From positions 124,001-188,000 of the forward strand of contig JARFIW010000500.1 of NCBI GenBank assembly GCA_036346225.1: DNA of 64,000 nt. The letters are read 5' to 3'. The stretch comes from Platerodrilus igneus (taxonomy: Eukaryota > Arthropoda > Insecta > Coleoptera > Lycidae). Below are positions 10,281 to 21,573 of this stretch, one piece after another; position 1 is the first letter of the stretch; every line of letters starts with the position of its first letter. Under the pieces are notes generated by a model. It searched no databases and had not been told where the DNA came from. It worked only from the letters and a program-made list of their open reading frames with translations. A program made the translations under genes and the position numbers.

Positions 10281-11824
10281 TTTTAGCTGATGTTGAGTAA
10301 ATGCTTTTTTCTTTGGGCTCACATAGGAGACGTGGCCTATGCCTTTGTAAGAAATAGTCCATATTCGCAGTAGTAATAAACTAGGTTTTTCTAGTACATG
10401 CGTTTTTCCTCTGAATTATTACAGTCGCCCACCTTATTCTTTATCATTACTTGTTTTTTTCTTCTGTTAAGTCATCAGAACATATAATCATTTTTTTGTT
10501 GTTTTTATATAACTTCGTGCTGAGGTGCTATCGCTTTTTATTGATACCTTATCGAATTCTTGGTTATTTTTAGCATATTGGGACAGTATGGTTGTATTTA
10601 ACTGTTTATAGTTAGGCATTCTTGTGTGTTTATGGCGTTACCGTTTCTAAAAATTACCTTGGAACAGTTGGTTTTTTGTGTGAAGGTATCTGCAGTGATA
10701 CTTTTAAGTTGTTGTTTCAACTTTTTGTCTTATCTTCTTATCGTAGTGGATGCAGTCATTAGGAAGATGATTGTACTAGTTCTCATCGAGAGTCTAGTAA
10801 TTTTTTAACTTATTATGGGTCTTAACTTGTCTGATTAACATTGCAGGTGGTCCCTCATACAGTTTAACTAACAGGCTTGCCTCACAGGTCGCTCTCTTTA
10901 AGGGGGTATGAGTATTTACCTGTATAACGGCTTCAATGAGCCACTCTCTCTTGTATCTTTAGATGGATAACAAAACGGCTTGGTGAGCTGGGGAATTCTA
11001 CGCTATATTTTAAAGCATATAGTTGTGGTCTGCCTTAGCGTGCTGGGACGTTTCGGATCCATCTATCGTTATCTAGTTTTATCTTAATATCTCTATCTTA
11101 CCTATTATCTTTAGTAATAACTTGAGATTTTGCCTTACTTTCTTTTGTTTTTCTAATGTTTGGTATTTATGATCAGACGTAGGATTTTGTTTTTGAGTAT
11201 TGAGTGAAGAAGCTAACCTGACGGTAGCAATGTAATTTGTTAGGTTAGGAACGTAAGAAATTAGTAAGATGTACTGTTGGTAAATTTGTTAATTCACAAC
11301 CATGTCATTAAATAGTTTTGATGTGAATTGTTTATTAAGCCAACGTACCAATACATAAAAATTTGCTAAAATGTATAGTAATTTGCTCTCTTGGTCATTT
11401 TGAAATTTGGGCTTTTTTTGCCAAAGTAGAAACAATTTAGATGCAATGCTTATGTGCGTGTGCACTTAAAAACTGTAATGTTAGCTTTAGTTATTGTATA
11501 TATGTTAGGCGACTTGTCGCATTTGTTTTAGTTATAGTAGTGTTTCGTGCTCTCTGACAAATTTGTGCTGTCGATTATAATTGCGCCACATCAAAGATTT
11601 GTGTGTGCACTTATAGATGTAGTTCGATAAACTTGGGACTACACATTCCGTTTCCTGGTTACTCGCAAGACGTGTTATCGGTTGAAAAAAACCAGGTGGC
11701 GCCTAAAATAAACATTTACTAGGATGTAAGCTAGTTTATATGTAAGTTAGTTAGGCCTTAGACTTTAAGTTTTTACCATGCTAAAAGTCTTTTTCTTTTT
11801 TTAAGATTTTTTTTTTGTCACGAT
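10281..11824 (+). other. Long non-coding 3' region of gypsy element 1
   Basis: 1.5 kb between the BEL insertion and the 3' LTR. I see no conserved retroelement domain and no env-like reading frame; the longest open frame (10626-10808) is hydrophobic and unremarkable. The end next to the LTR is T-rich rather than the expected purine-rich tract. Confidence 0.45.
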
Positions 11825-12368
11825 TGTTACATGCAAAATTGGCAATGTACATTATTTAATTTGTAAATAAATTCTCGTGAATATTTTTAAATGAACTTGT
11901 CAATTTTCGTCGTCCCCGATTCGCGCTTGCACGGAGTGAAATGGCGGAGTGCACGCGGTGTTAGAAGCGGCATTAAGCGACGAGACCTGAAGCCAAGAAC
12001 ATCTACCTGTGTGGTGTGCTTTTTCTTTTCAGGTGGTAGATTCCTTTCTATTTTGCCTTATCGTTCCTCATACCTGGTTGTCCCTTATCGTTCCCCTACG
12101 AATGCATAGAGTTTAGGATGAGCGAACAAAATTTGGAGTCAACAATGGCATGATGTGACCCACAAAATGTGATGGTCCTGGAATTTGGCTGCGAGGTGCG
12201 ATTTAAGTGAGTAAATTGTTTTTATTTACATTGTGCATAAAAATTTGACTATTGCATCACCTTTAAACGTGTTTGGTATTTGATACAAAATGGTGCGTAA
12301 TTTGCCCCATTATTATACGTTATATTAAACAATTGCGCAATAGTATAGAAACGCGGGAAAGTACAACA
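11825..12368 (+). repeat. 3' LTR of gypsy element 1
   Basis: 544-bp partner of 3086-3620 with the same TGTTACATG start and AACA end. It differs by scattered substitutions and an indel near the start (extra TTCTCGTG-like bases). The 4-bp GCTC duplication follows. Confidence 0.9.
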
Positions 12369-13220
12369 GCTCTTTGCTAATGACCTCAAATTTTTCAGAG
12401 AAGTTTGTAGTTTTAATAATTGTAAATCGCTACAATTGGATCTTACTGACATAGTCGACTGAGTCTTGCCAATAATTTGTATTTGAATATTGTCAAGTGC
12501 AATGTTATGTCATACAGTCTAAAAAATACCAAAATTTTCTATAATTATAACATGCAAAACATTGAGGTCTGTAGAGTTCAACTGTATTATGATCTAGGAG
12601 TAATTTATAATACCAGGTTATTTTGAAAAAACCACATAAGTAGCATAGTTAATGAAGTTTTAAAAACTTTAGGCTTTTAAGAGAAACCACTTCACAGCTA
12701 GACATGCTCATTCTGAATGGTTGCTAGTTAATTCTTTGATTAGGTCTAAGCTAGAATTTGTCTGAATAGTTTGGGATCTTGGAATTAAGGTTAACCAAAC
12801 TAGAATTGAGACCATTCAGAACAAATTTATTGCGTGTTTGCACTGCAAGCATCTTAACAAATATTATTCATATGATGAGTATACAGATTCATGGGAATAC
12901 TTTAATATCAGTATACTGGACAAACGCAGGGAACTTACCTCTATAGTATTCTTATATAAACTTTTAAACTATATAGTAAATGTGCCATATTTACTTGCTA
13001 ATGTGAACTAGTATGCATTAGTGATACATTGCAGACCTTGTTTAAATGTGTTTCACATTCCATACTGCCAAACCAGCCTTTGCGAAAAGTCATTGCTAAG
13101 AATACTTCATCTATACTTGATCTAGCGAATCAAGACTATGACGTCATATGTCAGCTGTCGACTACATTGCCAAATGTTGAAAATGTGTTTTTCATTTAAT
13201 TACACTGCTAATTATTGTTA
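12369..13220 (+). pseudogene. LINE B, 3' part, resumed after the LTR-element insertion
   Basis: The first codons after the LTR (12370-12384) read LFAND, the degenerate catalytic YADD motif that should follow the SGVPQGSCLGP motif seen before the insertion. Further on are LQLDLTDI-like thumb sequence, SKLEF..IVWD and IETIQNKFI (about 12735-12840) and the C-terminal end. Stops and shifts are frequent. The boundary with flanking DNA near 13220 is approximate because no clear tail is seen. Confidence 0.78.
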
Positions 13221-14339
13221 CGGTGTATATGAACACTTTTAGAGACTCCGATCATGCACCAAACACGCCCCAGGTTGTTATGTAGCAAAGCATACCAAGT
13301 AAACATGCATTTCACAGTTCAACAACAATTACTTTGTGAAGAAATACATTATAAGAATGAGTTATCAATTATAGTTACATTAAAAAAAGTTTGTACCATA
13401 CTTGGGCGACATGAAAGCATCTACAAAGTTAACAGTTCTGACTTTAGCTAAAGATATAAAAAAACTGCTTTTGTTTTTAGCACTACGGCAACATCAATAT
13501 ATCTTCACAGTGGTTGTTCAAATAAAAATATTACTGCAGTTACTGAAAATATAAGAGATGATCAAACCAGACTTTGCAACAGTGCATTGTAATACCAATT
13601 GTAAAACCAGGATGTTCTAAAATGTAATGTCAATGTACTATATCTTTTCATACGAATTGGCATTTAGAATTTGTCTGTCTGGATTACTATTTTTGACATA
13701 GCCTTGATTCGACGGATGGACTATAGCAAACAAATATTTTACAAGTTATCAACTTATTTCTTTGAATATTTCATTGGTTTCAAAATTCAAAAAGCAATTT
13801 GTAGAATAATTGTCAATTTTTTTTCAAAAAATGCTACCGGTAAAATGTGCATTACGTTGCTAAATTTTGATATGCTCCAAAGGGGCGAAAACCCTTAACA
13901 ATATAAAGGTTCATCGGCTTACTGCAGTGATATGGGAGTGGGCTCCTATGGAAAAATTATAAAAGAAAATAAAGAAATGCGAAATAAAAATAATAAAGGA
14001 AAAGGAAATAAATACATAAATAAAACCCTAATTTAAAAAAAAAGCAACTGTATTATTACACTTGTAGGGTGTTAAAAAAGAAAAATTTGTATTTATATTA
14101 GAAGTAATTTCAGGTTTTTAATGGTTAATGCATTCGATCTTTACTTTCACATTTTGATCATAGTATTATTTTTATAATTTTCGGAAGCAAACGTAATATT
14201 AGTAAAACGCTAATACTTGCACTTGTAAAGCTTAAGTAATATACATTTTTGTTTGAATGGGAAATAAAAGCTAGATAACTACATAACGCTTGGGTTTAAT
14301 CATAAAATTTGCAGAAATAAAGTTGATTGACATAAACGT
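13221..14339. other. Unassigned AT-rich DNA
   Basis: No supported gene. Short open frames at 13254-13451 and 13671-13898 show no recognisable domain or codon pattern. Confidence 0.4.
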
Positions 14340-16228
14340 ACATCCAATGGTAAACTTTATTGCAACCTTATAGGCAATACAAAATAATAAAATCTTAAAA
14401 TGTATCTACTTTAAGTACTACTGCCACAACAAGTAAATAAACCTATATACATATATCTCAACACTAACGTATATCCTCTAAATATATCATTTTAAATGTA
14501 GGTAAATATATAACATAGATTCTTAAGAATGTATATATTCTACAATAATTAAATACCTGTATTTAAACACAAAACAAGAAAACTAACTAAAATTAGCTAA
14601 CAGTTTGTGATGTTCAATATACATATTCTAAAATTTTAACACTGTATATAAACTAATAATCTCAGTTCAATTATATTCATAGATTTTTAAGTTTAAAATT
14701 AAGATATAACTAAGATTAACATTAAATAAGTAGCACATTGAGTGCACTTAGGACACTTAACTATGGACGGATTGCTGACGAACATTTGAGAGATTTACAT
14801 CTCAAAAAATAAACAAAAATAAAACAACACAAAAAGCAAAAGCAACTAAAAATCTAGCAGACATACAACTCACATACAAGCAAGGTGAATATAAGCAAAC
14901 ACATAGCAAACATAAAATATACAAAGCATCACTTAAAAACCTTAAGAATAACATTGAACACAAACAAACCCTGGTTAATAGAATAAAATTTATGTTAGCA
15001 TAATTACAAGTATTTTAACATGCTGCTTCTGAAGGGCTTTGTAATAACTAATTCTATAAAGTATTTAAGAAAACTTATTTATAATGGAATGTATTGTATG
15101 GATGGAACTTATCTTAATATTAATGGATGGAACCCATTTAGAACTGAATACTAGAGTGAAGTCACTGATCAAAATAAGTTATCAACATCTCACCAAATTA
15201 CAAGTCTTCTAATATGAATAAAAACAGGCTACATCAGAAAAATAGGTAATTAAAATTTGAAGAGATATAAGTTTGGATAGGAATCATTTCCAAGCTGAAA
15301 TTTAGTCACCAGTTTAAAAAAGTTTAGTATTCAGATACAACAATAATATTATCTATAGTGCATTTAGCGAATAGATTCAGTAAGTGTTCCTTCCATAAAT
15401 GAGGGTCAAGATTAAATAGCGATTTTGTATTGGTTGGCCGGATTCACACAACCACTCGATAAATTTTGTACCGATAACCTACAAATAATGTCAGTTAGTT
15501 TCTCACACGTATTTGTAGTTACCGCAATGTGTTAATTTGTTTGATGTGAATCAAACTTGTGCTGTACAACTAAAACCCATTCTATTATTTTAATTACTGA
15601 ATCTGTTCGATAAATGCACTAGAGTACTATGAAAATTATAAAACTTGTAAAATAAATGATTAGTTAAAAAATATACAACAATATACAAATAAACTAAATA
15701 TGTGTTATTTTATTATTGCTAAAATTATAAACTATTTCTGCATAACTAGGCCGCATTGTCTACTTTTAATATACATATACTGCATACTATGCAAAAGCTG
15801 TTTAACCTTTAAAAACATAGGCATATAATAATGAGCAGTAGAAGCGGCAATAATGCTGAGGGGTATTGACAAAATGTAAAAAACGAAAATAAATAAAATA
15901 CCTAATAAATAGTGAAAACACTATACAGCTTAAAGTAATTGCTAATAAAGCAACTAAAAATAATTACATTTAACTTGAGCGCTTTGTAGCTACATTCTTT
16001 TACACAATCTAAATCTGCATTATAACTAAAATCACATCCTTGAGTATATTTTAAATTTTATATCAAGTGATATTACTTCTTTCAGTTTGTACTATTAAAC
16101 GTTTAAATCTTATGCAACAATAGCTATGCAAAAAAAAATTAATGTGTGATGTTCTCATCTAAAAAATCTATGTAGGTATGTATTTCACTATGTATTTATA
16201 ATTATTTTTAGTTGTTCCTCTTAATGAG
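14340..16228 (-). other. Probable 3' UTR of the membrane-protein gene
   Basis: 1.9 kb of AT-rich DNA downstream of the stop codon of the terminal exon on the minus strand, free of recognised transposons, unlike the rest of the window. A minus-strand AATAAA lies at about 14355 and could serve as polyadenylation signal. The assignment is inferred from position; transcript reads would decide. Confidence 0.35.
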
Positions 16229-16446
16229 GACTAGGAGTATTTGACATAGCACGATTATCATATGCGTAATCTAGTGCACTATCTTCAGCAGGTCGACGAC
16301 TTATGGATGTTGTCATAGTTACAGGACTATGTTCTCCATTTTGAGTTCCTGGAGATGGCATATCAATTCTCAAATCAGGTTTTCCACCCAATTGTCTTGC
16401 AGAAATTCCATTGTTTGCGTTCGATTTGGAATTGTTGCCAGATTTC
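16208..16446 (-). CDS. Terminal exon of a single-pass membrane protein (cytoplasmic tail)
   Basis: On the minus strand an acceptor (TTAATTGTTTAG) precedes an open frame starting KSGNNSKSN and ending YDNRAMSNTPSPH with a TAA stop near 16229. It continues in phase 0 from the exon at 16497-16650 across a 50-bp intron. The tail is hydrophilic, rich in Ser, Asn and Pro, with a Tyr-containing segment (ALDYAYDN) near the C-terminus; this could be a signalling or endocytic motif, but that is a guess. I do not recognise the protein. Tight splicing, lack of stops and low transposon content make this the best host-gene candidate in the window. Confidence 0.6.
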
Positions 16447-16496
16447 TAAACAATTAACCAGAAATACAAAAATATTTAAGTATTTCAAATCGTACC

Positions 16497-16650
16497 TTTG
16501 AGCAAAACTTTTCTTTTAAGCTAGCAAAAGTTACATTATTCTTCTTCTTCCATTTATAAATTTGTATTGTTGAGCATATAACCAATATTAGAATCACTAA
16601 GCATAACAGAGTTAATGTTACAGTTAGTGTATATTGCAGTCTTTGAACAG
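16497..16650 (-). CDS. Penultimate exon with transmembrane helix of the same gene
   Basis: Read on the minus strand, an acceptor (TTTTTCTTTTAG, near 16655) opens an exon whose translation starts TVQRLQYTL. A roughly 23-residue hydrophobic stretch follows (LTLLCLVILILVICSTIQIY) and then a basic stop-transfer sequence KWKKKNN. The exon ends after KEKFCSK with a GTACGA donor. This pattern, a helix followed at once by positive charge and a short tail, fits a type I plasma-membrane protein with its ectodomain encoded upstream, at higher coordinates. I could not find the next exon; it may lie beyond a large, transposon-filled intron. Family unknown. Confidence 0.58.
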
Positions 16651-16659
16651 TATCTAAAA

Positions 16660-17103
16660 GAAAAATCTTTTATAACAGCTCAATTGCATCTACATAGCTG
16701 AGAAGGATATAATTATAAATTACAAACTGTCTAAAAGAAAATATTTATACAACACATTGGAGTGTATTTAAAAATTGTTGTAGTTCGAGAAATTCATTGC
16801 AAATAGTATGAGCGATTGATATAAAATCATTTCCTACCGTAAAATCATCAATACGCTGATTTGACTGTATAGCTTTAGCTGCTAATGCAAACTTTGATCT
16901 TTGTCAATAGTTAGTTGCTGAAGGGATTTTACTGTTAAATTTGGTAATGAAAACACCATAACTGACTGTATTTAGCCACAGAATTAATTGAAACTTACAA
17001 TGTTCTTCAGTAATCTAACTTAAGTAAAATTAACAAAATGTCATTTTACATATGGATCCCTCAAGTTGAGCATTGTTAAGTGAAGTATCATGTTTGACCT
17101 TAG
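16660..17103. other. Probable intronic or intergenic DNA
   Basis: No gene or repeat recognised between the membrane-protein exon and the ankyrin-like remnant. Confidence 0.35.
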
Positions 17104-17645
17104 CTAGGAGTCAAAACCATGCGATTTTCTACGGAAGAAAAAATAATTGAGCAGTATCCGACTGTAGACTGTTAGTAGGACGTATGATAATCCAACCCAA
17201 AATGGTATTGATAATGGCTGACTGAAAAAATTTGCATTGAATAACATCATCATTAATAATAAAAGGACATATGGCCTTCGATAAGCCCAATGAACCTGCA
17301 TGATGCAAAGCACTTGTGTTCCTATCAGTTGATAATTTCAGCACTAAGCAAGTTACACCTTAATAGTAGATAGAATCAATGACACAATCTTTAACACCCT
17401 TTCTGGGATTTCATCGAGCAATCAAACAAAAAATTGGAACTTGAGAGCGTTTGCGTGGTAGATTGATTTTGCTCACACAATCTTCACAAAGCGTGTCTGG
17501 CGATCCAGGATCCAATAGACACTGAACTTGTTTAAAATTAGTATAACTATCTTGGACTTCTAATATAGCTGTATATAGCAAAACAGTTACCCCACAATTT
17601 ATTTGTAAGAACAAGGCTTTTGTAGGCACAGGAGATGTCTATTGC
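17104..17645 (-). pseudogene. Ankyrin-repeat-like remnant
   Basis: Two minus-strand pieces look like ankyrin repeats, which are protein-binding modules. The first (17411-17629) contains GVTVLLYTAILEV and then VQCLLDPGSPD, matching the helix-turn-helix and the LLxxGAxxx turn. After stops, the second (about 17200-17344) contains DRNTSALHHAGSLGLSKAI, matching the xNTALHxAxxxG consensus. In-frame stops between them and no splice sites that I can defend suggest a retrocopy or a decayed gene. It could instead be two true exons separated by a short intron. The parent gene is not identified. Confidence 0.4.
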
Positions 17646-18179
17646 ACCTTTATCTGATTATGTTTGTTTGGTCATGTGAATGTTTACAAGTAACATCGGC
17701 TTTAAAATGCAGAAGCATGTAATACGATTTTGCATAATTTCAAGAAGTGTGTTTTGTTGAAGGCGTAGCTTATTTGTAAATAGTTTATGCAAAGTTGTAG
17801 TTGCTTTGTAATGTTGAAATGGTAATTCAAACTGTTATTTGAAAAAGATAGACAAGGGTAAATTAAATGATTGCTTTTGCAGGTGGGACACACTGTAAGG
17901 TTAAAACGCAAGGGTCAGACAGGAACAGGAAGGACGGTTGAGTAGGGAGCCGCACGAATCATGACTGTGTATATTAAGATAAGGGAATTCAGAAATACCG
18001 GGCTAACCACAAATACGGAGCGTGGAATGCTTCACATAGACAAAGAAAGGACATTGTTCTCGAGATTTGATTTACAGTAAAAATAAAAATTTTCATTTTA
18101 AACAAAAAAATAAATAAAAAATTATATTTTACGACAATTTTAATAATTGAACTACGAAGTTCACATTTCGTAGTGTAAC
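17646..18179. other. Unassigned DNA
   Basis: Contains an open minus-strand frame (17702-17911) without recognisable domains and an AT-rich stretch just before the mariner remnant. No feature supported. Confidence 0.35.
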
Positions 18180-18842
18180 ATGCATCGCCTTGAACAAAAG
18201 GTAAAGTTTAAGCTTTCTTTTAGACAAACATTTGGGACACATTTAGGATACTCTACAATTAAGCAATTTAAAATAAGAATGAACACACGAGAAGGTGGTT
18301 TTTCAAACAGGTTTGGTACAAGTATTCGTCCGTTGGCACAACGCGACTTGGATTTATCTCTAGGTATGAAAAATGCTGCAAAAATTGGTGTGTGGTGTGC
18401 GATATCTCGTCAGCGTATAATAGGACCCATATTCTTTGAACAGACTGTAAATGGTGAGTGTACAGGAATATTGTGCACCAATTTATGGCACTACTGGAAC
18501 CTCAAGAACGGTATTGCTGGTTTCAGCAAGACGGCGATACCTGTCACACGCCTCGAGAAACCATGGATTTTCTGCAAGAATTCTTTGATGGTCGAACAAT
18601 AGGCAAGGGTTTATGGCCTCCAAGGTCCTCAGACCTCACATCCCCTCATTTTTTTGTGGGGCTACATTAAGTCCGAGGCCTTGAAAAACAATCCTCACAA
18701 TATTGATGAACTGAAAGCCAATATTACAGACTTAATCACGAATGTTTCCAATACGACTCTGAAAAAGATTTCTGCTAATATTGTGAAAAGAGTCCAAGCG
18801 TGTATAACCTCAAGGGGTGGACATTTTGAGCATATTCTTTAA
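18180..18842 (+). pseudogene. Mariner-like transposase remnant 1
   Basis: Transposase fragments of the IS630/Tc1/mariner superfamily in overlapping frames. They show a helix-turn-helix like GTSIRPLAQRDLDLS (about 18318-18362), the WCAIS block (about 18390-18405), WFQQDGDTCHT with the second catalytic Asp (about 18512-18545), WPPRSSDL (18614-18637) and a C-terminal segment IDELKANITDL to RGGHFEHIL. The residue that normally supplies the third catalytic Asp in the PDFFLWG-like motif is His here (SPHFF). Together with the frameshifts this marks the copy as dead. Terminal inverted repeats were not identified. Confidence 0.85.
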
Positions 18843-19290
18843 TGGTGCGCCTGCACTCTTGCAGATTTGTATTCGTGTGTCTTTGGCAACCTTCGGCTCT
18901 TACTCTAGAGAATATATGGGTCCTTGTAAAGTGTTTAGTATGCAGCAGCTTCTTGGTTGTAAAGTAAAACCAACAAATGAGCGGTTTGGATCGTGGTTGC
19001 TGTTAGAAGATGTGAAAAATAACAACTTAATCACCTATATTGGAAATATTACCTATACCAAAGAAGAAAATATCTTGGGTGGTAACGACTTATCTAATTC
19101 AATTACATAACTTTTCTGCGATAATATAATACTGGTTAAAACGGTCTATATTGTGGATTGTGAGAGGAATTAAAAAATATGGGTAAATTTCTTGTTAAAG
19201 AGATATGTGGCGCCTTTAATAACTACCTATGTAAGAAGTTCTCAAAATTTGTATCTGCTAAGCATGGAGTAGAAAGCTAAACTCCCATTC
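18843..19290 (+). other. Unassigned segment between mariner and gypsy element 2
   Basis: An open frame (18817-19110) containing NERFGSWLLLEDVKNNN has no family I recognise; it may be vector sequence of a neighbouring transposon. Confidence 0.3.
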
Positions 19291-19311
19291 CTACTAGAAA
19301 GCGAAGTTAAA

Positions 19312-20199
19312 ATGACAAGTTGGAGTAAAACAAATTATTGGGAAAAAGGGTCTGGAAAGTATAAAGAAGAAGTATACAAATCCAATAGGTATTCCGTACA
19401 AGGTGGAACTAGCAGATGTGAAGTTAGAGATTTTCTTGAAAGAACTGCCATGAAATGTCATGAAATTCCTGAGCTACCATTTCTAAAAGTAGCGATGGAT
19501 TTTGCAGAATATAAAAATCAGAATTATTTAGTGATAGTTGATTACTATTCTAGATGGCCAGAGGCCATAAAAGTAACAAACAAAGACGCATCCACTGTAT
19601 TTAAAGTATCCAAAGAAATATTCTCAAGATGGGATATTCCGCAAACAGTTATTGCTGATAATATGCCATTTAACTCCTATGAGTTTAGACAGTTTGCAGA
19701 ACAGTGGAATTTTAGTGTGGTTACAACTAGCCCGCATTATCCTAAAGCTAATGGTCTAGTGGAAAAATATATAGGGATTGTAAAGGACCTCTTAATTAAA
19801 AGTGATGAAGCTAAATCTGATTTCAATTTAAGTTTGCTTGAATATATAAATAGTCCAGTTGCTGGATTACCGTGGTCACCGGCACAGCTAATTCAAAGTA
19901 GGAATTTGCGAACTAAATTAGATTCATTAATACCCGTGGTAATTCAAAATGCCATTGATACAATGAAAGACAATCAATTAAAACAGTCTGAGTATTACAA
20001 TAAAAATGCAAACATTCATGCCGAGTTTCATTCAAATGAGAAGGTTTTAATTAAAAATGTTAAAACTAAACATTGGGGGGAAGGGAAAATTGTGAAGAAG
20101 CTTGACTTTCCACCCAGGAGTTATTGGGTTGAAATAAATAATAGAGTTTTAAGACGTAATACATCATTTATTAAGAAATATTATCAGAGGGTGAGGTAG
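19312..20199 (+). CDS. Ty3/gypsy integrase (gypsy element 2)
   Basis: A 295-codon open frame covering the retroviral-type integrase core and C-terminus, which would insert element cDNA into the genome. The catalytic triad is present: D63 in VAMDFAEY, D116 in VIADNMPF and E151 in GLVEKYIG, giving the canonical D,D35E spacing. NYLVIVDYYSRW and SPHYPKANG are hallmark blocks, followed by the SPAQLIQSRNLRTKL motif. The HHCC zinc-binding domain, RT and everything upstream are missing. The first ATG is merely the first in the frame. The natural C-terminus (SGRIIKPPNRLNL) lies in another frame and ends at 20312, so there is a frameshift near 20195. Confidence 0.9.
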   Translation: MTSWSKTNYWEKGSGKYKEEVYKSNRYSVQGGTSRCEVRDFLERTAMKCHEIPELPFLKVAMDFAEYKNQNYLVIVDYYSRWPEAIKVTNKDASTVFKVSKEIFSRWDIPQTVIADNMPFNSYEFRQFAEQWNFSVVTTSPHYPKANGLVEKYIGIVKDLLIKSDEAKSDFNLSLLEYINSPVAGLPWSPAQLIQSRNLRTKLDSLIPVVIQNAIDTMKDNQLKQSEYYNKNANIHAEFHSNEKVLIKNVKTKHWGEGKIVKKLDFPPRSYWVEINNRVLRRNTSFIKKYYQRVR

Positions 20200-20312
20200 A
20201 ACCATTCGTTCCAAAAAGCGGCCCTGTGAATGTCCTACCAAAGGAAACGAGTAATGATATATGTACAAAAAGTGGAAGAATAATAAAGCCACCCAACCGA
20301 TTAAATTTATAG
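20200..20312 (+). pseudogene. Frameshifted C-terminal tail of gypsy element 2 pol
   Basis: In the +2 frame relative to the integrase, EPFVPKSGPVN through SGRIIKPPNRLNL and a TAG stop at 20310-20312. This arginine- and proline-containing ending is usual for this group of gypsy pol proteins. Confidence 0.7.
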
Positions 20313-20471
20313 TTTATAAGACTAGATACATACAATATTGTTATACTTACATTACATTTGAATTGTGTTTAGTTTCAATATATTTTGATGTATAGGTATA
20401 AGATTTGTCAACTAGAATTAAGCAGTTTGATGTATTAATTTTCTTTAGTTGTTTTGTAAAAAAAAAAGCAT

Positions 20472-20691
20472 GTTTGTGAGTTATAATTAAAGTGACATTG
20501 AAGTGCTACGATAGACACGGCAATAAACAGTGCGACCAGAATGACAAGGGAAAGTCACCAATGCTCGTTTTCCGCCAGCATTATTCTTAAAGCTATGTAA
20601 CTGTACACGCTGTAAAGTTATCCTTATTAATAAAGTATAGTTTGTTGCCATCATTACTTAGTATTAAAATCCCAGTAATAAACATCTAACA
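20472..20691 (+). repeat. Putative 3' LTR of gypsy element 2
   Basis: Follows an A-rich polypurine tract (AAAAAAAAAAGCA, about 20458-20471), starts TGTTTGTGAG and ends CATCTAACA, about 220 bp, with an AATAAA near 20629. No partner LTR is in the window, so the ends are predicted from structure only. Confidence 0.5.
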
Positions 20692-21082
20692 ATAACTTTT
20701 GACAAAAAATCTAAAAATAGAGGTAGCGGTTAGAGGAGTGGTCCGATTTGAAAATTTCTAAGATACGCGAGTAGTTGAGAAAATTTTAAACTAGTTTGAT
20801 AGGCTATACTAGTGGAAAATGTACACAGCGTGGGTACAAATTGCAAAAAAGGGTAGGTGTAGGGAAAAGGATTAGGTGCTTAAAAATTCATAAATGAGAA
20901 TGCTACAAAATTCGGTGTTTCTCAAGTTTAAGCTTTTACATAATTCAAGATGAAATCTGTAAGATATTTCTCCAGACTCTTACCCTAAAGTTTTTTCATA
21001 TTTAAATGCACTATTAAGTTCATCTCTAAATTGGAACATGTGCATTAAACAATAATATGAGATGTGCAAGTAATAAGTCCGA
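20692..21082. other. Unassigned DNA
   Basis: Nothing recognised between the putative LTR and the tRNA-like SINE head. Confidence 0.35.
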
Positions 21083-21155
21083 ATGATTCGATAGGTTAGT
21101 GGTCAAAATCTTTGGTTTGCATGCAGGCAGCATGGAATCGAATCCCGCGTCAACT
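21083..21155 (+). repeat. tRNA-Ala(TGC)-like SINE head or tRNA pseudogene
   Basis: Contains an A-box-like TAGGTTAGTGG, an anticodon-loop-like TTTGCATG, and a B-box-like GAATCGAATCCCG in tRNA order and spacing. Arms no longer pair well. A short AT-rich stretch follows. It could be the 5' head of a tRNA-derived SINE; its tail family is not recognised. Confidence 0.45.
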
Positions 21156-21573
21156 AAAATTTTTCTCCAACAACTTACGGTAAAATGTATATACAGGATG
21201 GAATAAAAGTGGATATATGCAGAGTAAGTCAAAAATCGTGACGTAATAAAAAATGGCGGATTACCGATGTGACGTGAGAAAATGACGGATGACATATGTG
21301 ACGTAAGAAAAAAGTAGTATTATTGTTAGTGAATTTTCTTTCTTATTAGAAAACGATTAGTGCTAATGAGTTTTTAATGAAAAACCCATTAAAAAACGTT
21401 TAGCGGTGGCGCTGTGCTCAGACCATCCAAATTCTACTACTGTTCTAACCTTTTTATTTCAAAAAAGATTTTTTTTTGTTCATAAATGCCCGTTCTTCCT
21501 GTTAGAATCCATACAAAACTAGAGCAAATTTAACTAAGGAATTACGATACACGTTTCTCAACCATAAATGGGC

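Noticed and set aside
10281..11824. env gene in gypsy element 1
   Set aside because: No long frame, signal peptide, furin-like site or membrane anchor; only short random frames.
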